5,587 nt of DNA from Bacteroidota bacterium (GTDB lineage Bacteria > Bacteroidota > Bacteroidia > Chitinophagales > LD1), in assembly GCA_018267435.1 (NCBI GenBank), contig JAFDYM010000055.1, positions 1 to 5,587 on the forward strand, given 5' to 3'. Both the position numbers and the translations under genes were made by a program. The notes beneath the pieces were generated by a model. The model saw nothing but the letters and a program-made list of their open reading frames with translations. It was not told the DNA's origin and did no database searches. How positions within the stretch are numbered: position 1 is the stretch's first letter; every line of letters starts with the position of its first letter. Shown here one piece after another: positions 1 to 5,587 of the stretch.

Positions 1-21
1 ATTGAAGCCCCAAAGCCACCA

Positions 22-143
22 AATATGACCTAAAAATGACCCCAAAAACTGGGCTATCGAAAAATATTTCCGTTAAATTTTTGGCCTGAATAATCGGCCG
101 AAACCCTCGTAAAATCAGCGTTTTGTCATTTTTACGTCATATT
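22..143. repeat. Inverted repeat, 19-bp arms at 22-40 and 125-143
   Basis: The left arm is AATATGACCTAAAAATGAC (22-40). The right arm on the plus strand is GTCATTTTTACGTCATATT (125-143), whose reverse complement matches the left arm at 18 of 19 positions. The one mismatch pairs C30 with C135. Identity stops sharply at both ends of the arms, and 84 bases separate them. Each arm contains two copies of ATGAC/GTCAT spaced 11 bp start to start (25 and 36; 125 and 136). Seen directly: the match and the periodicity. Inferred: a pair of operators for a dimeric tandem-binding regulator, the ends of a small invertible or MITE-like element, or a long-range stem. No flanking target duplication is seen (bases 19-21 differ from 144-146), which argues mildly against a simple insertion. 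Confidence 0.85.
79..103. repeat. Small imperfect stem-loop inside the larger inverted repeat
   Basis: Bases 79-86 (TTTTGGCC) can pair with 96-103 (GGCCGAAA) as an 8-bp stem with one G-T wobble, around a 9-base loop. It lies inside the 84-bp spacer of the larger inverted repeat. On the plus strand it is followed by CCCTCG, not a T-tract, so it is not a classical intrinsic terminator. The minus strand also lacks a T-run directly after the stem. It could be part of a folded element together with the outer arms, or chance; the GGCC core is short. Confidence 0.4.
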
Positions 144-176
144 GAAACGCATATCTTGCCGCGCCTATTAACATCA

Positions 177-209
177 TTTATCTTCGTTTCGGGAAAAAAA
201 CTATTTTTG
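177..209 (+). promoter_or_regulatory. Candidate Bacteroidota promoter for the receptor gene
   Basis: TATTTTTG at 202-209 matches the Bacteroidota -7 consensus TAnnTTTG at every fixed position. The -33 element is weaker: TTTA at 177-180, one base off TTTG, lies 21 bp upstream, within the usual spacing. Transcription would begin near 214-217, giving a 5' leader of about 25 bases before the ATG at 241. A competing, less perfect match (TATCTTCG, 179-186) has a TTG at 156-158, 20 bp upstream. The right arm of the inverted repeat (125-143) is centred about 70 bp upstream of the -7 element, where an activator could bind. Confidence 0.5.
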
Positions 210-240
210 ACCGCTTTTGTAAATTCTACATTAATCGCGT

Positions 241-3200
241 ATGAAGAAAATACTTACTCTGCTGAGTTTGTTAGCTATTGTTTTCATTGCCCGTGCCCAA
301 AACGGTGAGATATCGGGTAAGGTAATAGACGAAAACGGTGAGGGCGTTATTTCAGGTAACGTTCAGATAGTGGACGAAAAAGGTGTGCCAACAGGCCGCG
401 GTGCTGTTACCGACTTTGACGGTAACTATTCCATTAAACCACTAAGCCCTGGTAAATACAACGTACAAATTTCATACCTAGGTTATGGTACCCAGGTACA
501 GAAAGGCGTAATAGTAAGTGCCGATAAGCCTACTTGGATAAACGTAAACCTTAAGCCTTCGGAAGCGCTATTGGGCGTTGTGGAGATTGTGGAGTACAAA
601 AATCCTCTAATAGACCCAGGTAAAACTAGTAGCCAGAACACGGTAACTGCCGATGAGATTGCTACTATGCCTACCCGTTCGGTGCAGGATATAGCAGCTA
701 CTACTGCAGGTGCGTTCCAGAACGACCAAGGTGGTGGTATAAGTATAAAGGGTGGCCGTGAAGAAGGTACCGAATACTATATAGATGGTGTAAAGGTAAC
801 CGGCGTACCTACGCTACCGGCTTCAGCTATCGAGCAGCTACAAGTTATTACGGGTGGTGTGCCAGCTAAGTATGGTGACCTTACCGGTGGTATAGTAAAC
901 ATTACTTCTAAAGGCCCATCGGGCGAATTTCATGGTGGTGTAGAAGCTATGACCTCTCAAGGTTTGGATGCTTACGGTTACAACCTGGTTAACGCTAACC
1001 TTACTGGTCCTATAGTTAAGTTGAAGAAGACTAACAAAACTATTATGGGTTTCTTCGCAGCGTTCGAGTATCTACGTCAGCAAGACCCTAATCCATCGGC
1101 TGTAGGTGTATGGCAAGTGCGTCCAGATGTATTGGACTCTCTTCGCCGCTACCCACTAATGAAGCGCGAAACTGAAACAGGTTTCAATCTACGTGCAGAA
1201 ACTATCGATTATAAAGATATGTACAGGGTAAAGGCTAAGCCAAACGTGGCTGAGAACAACTACCGCGGTACAGGTCGTATTGATATAAGGCCAGTTGATA
1301 ACATCACCCTTGCTGTGGGTGGTTCGGTTACTTACCGCCAGTACAATGACTGGGTTGATAAGTATACTTTATTCAATGCTGAAAACAACCCTCGTTACAC
1401 TAACTTGAACTGGCGTGTATTTGGTCGTTTTACGCACAATATACAAAGCAAGCAAGGCGATGACGAAAAGAAAAAAGCTTCTGCTTTTCAGAATGCTTAC
1501 TACTCAATACAGTTTGACTATGAAAAATACGTAGTGAAGTTTGAAGATGAAACCCACGGTTTCAATCCGTTCAATTATGGCTACATAGGTAAATTCAATA
1601 CATTGAAGTCGCCAGTATTTGCATACGATACTTTTGCTTATAACGGTTTGCAATACCAAGGTTGGAAGCAGGTAGGTTTCCAAGATACTGCTACTACCTT
1701 TACCCCTGGTACACTTAACGAGTACGGTACTACTGTAACTACACAGTACTACGATCTACTAGGTGCACAGGAAAATGCTGACGGCAGTTTACAAGTATAT
1801 GGCGATAACAACGCAGCCTATACTTCAACGCTTGACCTTATCCAGTCTCAACAGGCTTTGATAAACGGTCAACGTTCAAACATGTCATATTCTATATGGT
1901 ATAACACAGGCCGCCAATACAATGGCTACGGCTACGATAACGATAACGAACAATACCGTGTAAGGTTGGAAGGTGCTTTCGATATATTGAAGCCAGGTGC
2001 CCCTAGCCGTAACAAGCACTCTTTCGAGTTTGGTGTTGAATTTGAACAGCGTGTTGAGCGCCGTTACCAAGTATCGCCACTAGGTTTGTGGCAGCGTGCT
2101 AGGCAGTTGGCTAACTCTCACATCAATACACTTGATAGGGATAACCCAATCTTCCGCATCAACGGTCAGGACTACGCAATAGATGACCCTAACAGGCCAG
2201 CGTTCTACCTTACCGATACTATATTGTTCAACCGCTTCTATAACGATACTGCACAAACTTACTTCGATAAGTCGCTTAGGCAGAGCTTAGGTTTAGCTAT
2301 AAACAATACTGACTTTATAGATATAGATGCGCTTGACCCAAGCCAATTGAACTTGAACTTGTTCTCGCCTACCGAACTATTGGGCGATGGTGCGGCACTA
2401 GTATTATACCGTGGTTACGACCCTTACGGCAACAAGCTTACTAAGCAGCCTTCATACTACGATTTCTTTACCAAGAAACGTGCTGATGGCGAACCTGAGC
2501 GTGCTATACCTGCTTACAGGCCTATATACACTGCGGCTTACATATCTGATAGGTTCTACTTTAAGGATCTTACTTTCAATGTAGGTGTTCGTTTGGACCG
2601 CTTTGATGCTAACCAACCTGTACTACAAGATGAGTACTCGCTATATGCTATACGTACTGTAGACGAAGTGTCATCGATAAACGGCAACGCCGTAGCGCAC
2701 CCTGGTAACATAGGTGGCGACTATAAAGTGTACGTAGATGATGTGAAGAACCCTAGCTCAATTACTGGTTACCGTTTAGGCAACAGGTGGTTCGATAGGT
2801 TCGGTACCGAGCTGTCGAGCGGTCGTAGCGTAGCTGGTAGCACTGGTAGTGTTCAGCCTTACTTGAAAGATGCAACTGCGGATATAAAAGATCCAGACAA
2901 GTTCGATCCTACAACTACGTTCCAAGACTATAAGCCAAGCATAATAGTTATGCCTCGTTTGCAGTTCTCTTTCAACTTAACTGACAAGGCATTGTTCTTT
3001 GCACACTACGACATATTGTCGCAAAGGCCACAAAGCAGGTCAATATTTAACCCGACTGATTATCTGTACTTGTTAGATAACTCAACTGCTGCTATTAACA
3101 ACCCTAACTTGAAGCCAGAGAAAACTATCGACTTCGAATTAGGTTTCAAACAGAAAGTAAGCAACACATCAGCTTTCACTATCTCTGCTTTCTACCGCGA

Positions 3201-4020
3201 ATTCCGCGACCAAGTACAGGTGAGGAAGATAATAGATGCTTACCCTATGAGCAGCTACATAACTTACGGTAACATTGACTTTGGTACAACCAAAGGTTTT
3301 ACCCTAGACTTTGATATGCGCCGCACTGGTAACTTTAGCATGAAGGCTAACTATACCATGCAGTTTGCTGAAGGTACAGGTTCAGATGACCAATCGCAGT
3401 TGAACTTGGTTAACTCTAACCAGCCAAACTTCCGTACTATCAACCCGCTTAACTACGACTCTCGCCACATGATCAACGTATCGGCTACTTATAGCTATGG
3501 TTCAGGTAGAGACTACAACGGCCCTACAGTTAAAAACAGCCAGATACTATCAAATGCAGGTATCAACCTACAGGTCATGGCCCGTTCAGGCACACCGTAC
3601 ACCGAGCAAACTTATGCTACGCCAGAAGGTTTGGAAGGTTTGCCAGGCAGGCCAATTACTAAAGGTTCTATCAACGGCTCTCGTTTGCCTTGGTACTTCA
3701 GGGTTAACTTGCGCGTATGGAAAAACTTCGACTTTACTGTAGGTAAGAAGAAAGAAGACAAAGACAATACACGCCAACTTAGCTTGCAGATATACTGCCA
3801 GATACAGAACTTGCTTAACACCAAGAACCCAATTAAGGTATACCGCTACACTGGTACACCTAATGATGATGGTTACCTAACGGCACCTGCTACTATACCT
3901 ACTATACAGTCGGCACTTAGTGCAAGCGCTTACCAAGATCAGTACTCGGCGTATATTAATCAGCCAGGCAACTATAGCTTGCCTCGCCGTATATTCTTGG
4001 GCTTGATATTCGGATTCTAA
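241..4020 (+). CDS. TonB-dependent outer-membrane receptor with CarboxypepD_reg-like domain
   Basis: A complete 1259-residue protein, probably a 22-strand outer-membrane barrel that imports a ligand using TonB-ExbBD energy. Residues 1-19 are a signal peptide (MKK, Leu-rich core, cleavage after ARA before Gln20). Residues about 22-105 form a CarboxypepD_reg-like beta sandwich, with DFDGNYSI at 58-65 and GKYNVQISYLGY at 71-82. VVEIVEYK at 113-120 is a candidate TonB box. The plug spans about 128-226, with SIKGGREEGTEYYIDG at 168-183 and QLQVITGG near 200. The rest is barrel, including NPNLKPE at 954-960, typical of these receptors, and a C-terminal IFGF ending in Phe1259, as expected for BAM-assembled barrels. 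It is longer than ordinary siderophore receptors (700-800 residues) and than most SusC proteins (about 1000), and has long extracellular-type inserts. The start is fixed: an in-frame TAA lies at 232-234, so ATG 241 is the first possible start. There is no Shine-Dalgarno. Only one Cys is present. With no SusD neighbour, I would not call it SusC. The ligand is unknown. Confidence 0.93.
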   Translation: MKKILTLLSLLAIVFIARAQNGEISGKVIDENGEGVISGNVQIVDEKGVPTGRGAVTDFDGNYSIKPLSPGKYNVQISYLGYGTQVQKGVIVSADKPTWINVNLKPSEALLGVVEIVEYKNPLIDPGKTSSQNTVTADEIATMPTRSVQDIAATTAGAFQNDQGGGISIKGGREEGTEYYIDGVKVTGVPTLPASAIEQLQVITGGVPAKYGDLTGGIVNITSKGPSGEFHGGVEAMTSQGLDAYGYNLVNANLTGPIVKLKKTNKTIMGFFAAFEYLRQQDPNPSAVGVWQVRPDVLDSLRRYPLMKRETETGFNLRAETIDYKDMYRVKAKPNVAENNYRGTGRIDIRPVDNITLAVGGSVTYRQYNDWVDKYTLFNAENNPRYTNLNWRVFGRFTHNIQSKQGDDEKKKASAFQNAYYSIQFDYEKYVVKFEDETHGFNPFNYGYIGKFNTLKSPVFAYDTFAYNGLQYQGWKQVGFQDTATTFTPGTLNEYGTTVTTQYYDLLGAQENADGSLQVYGDNNAAYTSTLDLIQSQQALINGQRSNMSYSIWYNTGRQYNGYGYDNDNEQYRVRLEGAFDILKPGAPSRNKHSFEFGVEFEQRVERRYQVSPLGLWQRARQLANSHINTLDRDNPIFRINGQDYAIDDPNRPAFYLTDTILFNRFYNDTAQTYFDKSLRQSLGLAINNTDFIDIDALDPSQLNLNLFSPTELLGDGAALVLYRGYDPYGNKLTKQPSYYDFFTKKRADGEPERAIPAYRPIYTAAYISDRFYFKDLTFNVGVRLDRFDANQPVLQDEYSLYAIRTVDEVSSINGNAVAHPGNIGGDYKVYVDDVKNPSSITGYRLGNRWFDRFGTELSSGRSVAGSTGSVQPYLKDATADIKDPDKFDPTTTFQDYKPSIIVMPRLQFSFNLTDKALFFAHYDILSQRPQSRSIFNPTDYLYLLDNSTAAINNPNLKPEKTIDFELGFKQKVSNTSAFTISAFYREFRDQVQVRKIIDAYPMSSYITYGNIDFGTTKGFTLDFDMRRTGNFSMKANYTMQFAEGTGSDDQSQLNLVNSNQPNFRTINPLNYDSRHMINVSATYSYGSGRDYNGPTVKNSQILSNAGINLQVMARSGTPYTEQTYATPEGLEGLPGRPITKGSINGSRLPWYFRVNLRVWKNFDFTVGKKKEDKDNTRQLSLQIYCQIQNLLNTKNPIKVYRYTGTPNDDGYLTAPATIPTIQSALSASAYQDQYSAYINQPGNYSLPRRIFLGLIFGF

Positions 4021-4077
4021 TTATTTATTTGTTGAACCAGAACCTAAGAAAGCATTAATAAATTTTTAAAACTTACA
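4021..4077 (+). other. Short AT-rich intergenic gap, no terminator seen
   Basis: Fifty-seven bases separate the receptor stop codon from the next ATG. The sequence is AT-rich, with no GC-rich hairpin followed by a T-tract and no full TAnnTTTG match (TTTATTTG at 4024-4031 is one base off). There is no Shine-Dalgarno before the second gene, only an A/T-rich stretch, as is common in Bacteroidota. I infer that both genes are on one transcript, although a weak internal promoter cannot be excluded. Confidence 0.6.
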
Positions 4078-5587
4078 ATGATGAAGACGATTGTAAAGAA
4101 TGTTGCACTAAGCGGTATGTTGCTGCTTGCCGCTGCAACTGCGAACGCAAGAGAGCATGCGAACGATAAGCGTACAATTGACCGCAATTCGTTTAAAACT
4201 GAGGCAGGCGACTGTACTACACCGGCTGCCCAGTTCGACTTAGATATAAACAACGTAAGGGCTAGGATGCTAACCGGTGGCGACCTTTGGTGGAACCTTA
4301 GCGAGGCGCGCTACGAAGTGCCTAAAGGCGACGGTACTGGTGCCAGGTTGAATGCCATTTTCTCTGGCTCAATTTGGATATCGGGTTATGACCAAGGTGG
4401 TAACCTAAAGGTAGCTGCACAGCGTTACCGTGGTACGGGCGATGATTTTTGGCCTGGTCCTTTGAACTCGCAAGGCAATATAGACAAGGCTACATGTACT
4501 AAATACGACCGTTTCTTCAACGTACTTGGTAGCAACATTGAAATAGCCCAAACAGCTTTCTTAGGTGGTAACGCTACTGTAGCTGATATACCTAAGGACG
4601 TGTTGGCTTGGCCAGCAAAGGGTAACCAATATTTGGCTAGCGATGTAACACTACTAGGTGAAACATTTGTAGTAAACGATAACCTAGCTCCATTTAAAGA
4701 TTTTGATGGTGATGGTTTCTACGATCCGTTAAAAGGTGACTACCCTTATATACCATGCCGTAACGGCGAAGCTGAAGCTTATGGAGACCAAATGGTTTTC
4801 TGGGTAATAAATGATGCAGGTAACATACACACTGAATCGAACGGTCAATCAATTGGCGTGCAAATCAATGCTCTAGGTTTTGCATTCCAAACTACCGATG
4901 AGGTGAATAACATGACTTTCTACAAGTACGAGATTGTAAACAAGAACTCGTTGCAGTTGAACAACACCCTTATATCTCAAAACGTTGACCCGGATTTGGG
5001 TTGCTTTGAGAATGACTATATAGGTTGCGATGTTGCAAACAGCGTGGGCGTAGTATACAACGGTACTGCAATAGATATAGACTGCCAAGGTATAAGCGGC
5101 TACGGATCGGAGCTACCTATGCTAGGTGTTGACTTCTTCGAAGGCCCATTGGCTGATGATGGTGTAACACAATTGGGCATGTCATCTTTCATGTACTACA
5201 ATAACGATAATAGTAACGACCGTAGCGACCCTTCAAGCGCTCAGCAATACCGTAACTTCCAGGAAGGTAAATGGAAGAACGGTGTGCCAGTAGTATTTGG
5301 TGGTAACGGTTTGAACGGTTGTAACTCTACACCAGTTACGCACGTTTTCCCTGGTAACCCATCTGACCCTACACAGTGGAGCGAAGTGAACCCACAGTGC
5401 GGTGCCCAGCTTACCCCTGGCGACCGTAGGTTTGTTCAAACTTCAGGTCCTTTCACACTTAAGCCAGGTGTAGCGCAATACGTTACTGTAGGTATAGTGT
5501 TTGTGCGCCCGCAAGGTGGTGTAGGCTTAGCTCCTAACTTCAACACTACTATATTGCCTGCTGACCAGAAAGCACAGGCATTGTTCA
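4078..5587 (+). CDS. Large exported protein, probable T9SS substrate (3' end outside window)
   Basis: An open frame of 503 codons that reaches the right edge without a stop. An in-frame TAA at 4045-4047 limits the start to the tandem ATGs at 4078 or 4081; both keep the signal peptide, with a Leu/Ala core and cleavage after ANA (residues 22-24). The mature part shows motifs I recall from large Bacteroidota secreted proteins with T9SS or gliding-type C-terminal domains: NNVRARMLTGGDLWW, AAQRYRGTGDDFWPGP followed by an ATC-x3-D segment near Cys140, DPDLGCFENDYIGCD (304-318), GVDFFEGPL, and SGPFTLKP near the end. Residues 208-216 (DFDGDGFYD) look like a Ca-binding DxDxDG loop. Eight Cys are visible (46, 140, 227, 309, 317, 336, 415, 441), suggesting disulfides after export. 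No catalytic motif is recognised. T9SS routing is inferred from family resemblance, because the sorting domain would be beyond the window. It probably shares a transcript with, and may work alongside, the upstream receptor; that link is inference. Confidence 0.85.
   Translation, partial: MMKTIVKNVALSGMLLLAAATANAREHANDKRTIDRNSFKTEAGDCTTPAAQFDLDINNVRARMLTGGDLWWNLSEARYEVPKGDGTGARLNAIFSGSIWISGYDQGGNLKVAAQRYRGTGDDFWPGPLNSQGNIDKATCTKYDRFFNVLGSNIEIAQTAFLGGNATVADIPKDVLAWPAKGNQYLASDVTLLGETFVVNDNLAPFKDFDGDGFYDPLKGDYPYIPCRNGEAEAYGDQMVFWVINDAGNIHTESNGQSIGVQINALGFAFQTTDEVNNMTFYKYEIVNKNSLQLNNTLISQNVDPDLGCFENDYIGCDVANSVGVVYNGTAIDIDCQGISGYGSELPMLGVDFFEGPLADDGVTQLGMSSFMYYNNDNSNDRSDPSSAQQYRNFQEGKWKNGVPVVFGGNGLNGCNSTPVTHVFPGNPSDPTQWSEVNPQCGAQLTPGDRRFVQTSGPFTLKPGVAQYVTVGIVFVRPQGGVGLAPNFNTTILPADQKAQALF

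Larger units (their letters stand above)
1..240. other. Non-coding leader upstream of the receptor gene
   Basis: I find no convincing gene here on either strand. Plus-strand frames are closed quickly by stops, and minus-strand reading from the available ATG codons ends within about 20 codons. The first ten codons of frame 1 (stop TAA at 31-33) could in principle be the tail of an upstream gene, but there is too little to judge. The stretch is visibly more AT-rich and homopolymer-rich than the genes. It contains an inverted repeat (22-40 with 125-143), a small nested stem (79-103) and a promoter-like element (202-209), each listed separately. No intrinsic terminator with a T-tract is visible. 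Confidence 0.75.

Noticed and set aside
1..33. Possible tail of an upstream gene (ten codons, then TAA)
   Set aside because: Too short to judge; the following and preceding bases give no supporting motif, and the left repeat arm lies inside it.
79..103. Intrinsic terminator
   Set aside because: The stem is followed by CCCTCG on the plus strand and lacks a T-tract directly after it on the minus strand.
22..143. CRISPR array
   Set aside because: Only two repeat units in inverted, not direct, orientation, with an 84-bp spacer and no cas genes.
123..308. 61-codon plus-strand open frame overlapping the receptor start
   Set aside because: It overlaps the signal peptide of the receptor in another frame, starts inside the right arm of the inverted repeat region and has no recognisable domain; a shadow frame.
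3497..3742. 81-codon plus-strand frame, and two minus-strand frames, inside the 3' part of the receptor gene
   Set aside because: They lie wholly inside a well-supported coding frame and show no domain, signal or plausible start context.
241..4020. SusC annotation for the receptor
   Set aside because: No SusD-like gene follows and the sequence between the N-terminal domain and plug lacks the usual SusC-type wording; a general TonB-dependent receptor call is safer.
4044..4253. Minus-strand 69-codon frame across the start of the second gene
   Set aside because: Its hydrophobic look is the mirror of the signal-peptide region of the exported protein; no independent support. The minus-strand frames at 4873-5088 and 5233-5439 are shadows too.

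Overview
The window looks like chromosomal DNA from a member of the Bacteroidota (Bacteroidetes), most likely outside Bacteroides itself, for example a chitinophaga-, saprospira- or cytophaga-like lineage. Four things point there: a TonB-dependent receptor with an N-terminal carboxypeptidase-regulatory-like domain, a following exported protein that reads like a type IX secretion system (T9SS) substrate, no Shine-Dalgarno sequence before either gene, and a perfect Bacteroidota-type -7 promoter hexamer/octamer (TAnnTTTG). The lineage within the phylum is inference only.

Layout. Positions 1-240 are a non-coding leader. It holds a well-defined inverted repeat (arms 22-40 and 125-143, 18 of 19 bases matching), a smaller nested stem (79-103), and a likely promoter (-7 element at 202-209). 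Positions 241-4020 encode a complete 1259-residue outer-membrane TonB-dependent receptor with a signal peptide, a CarboxypepD_reg-like domain, a plug and a large beta barrel ending in Phe. After a 57-base AT-rich gap with no visible terminator, a second same-strand gene starts at 4078 and runs off the right edge. Its 503 visible residues form a signal peptide plus the N-terminal part of a large exported protein. No stop is seen, so its C-terminus, where a T9SS sorting domain would sit, is outside the window.

The two genes are probably one transcription unit: an outer-membrane receptor with a secreted or surface protein. There is no SusD-like lipoprotein between them, so this is not a standard Sus-type glycan uptake pair. 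The substrate and the purpose of the pair cannot be read from the sequence. The most unusual element is the leader repeat: each arm is itself a tandem pair of GTCAT half-sites 11 bp apart, the geometry of OmpR/PhoB-family operators, and the two arms point in opposite directions upstream of the promoter.
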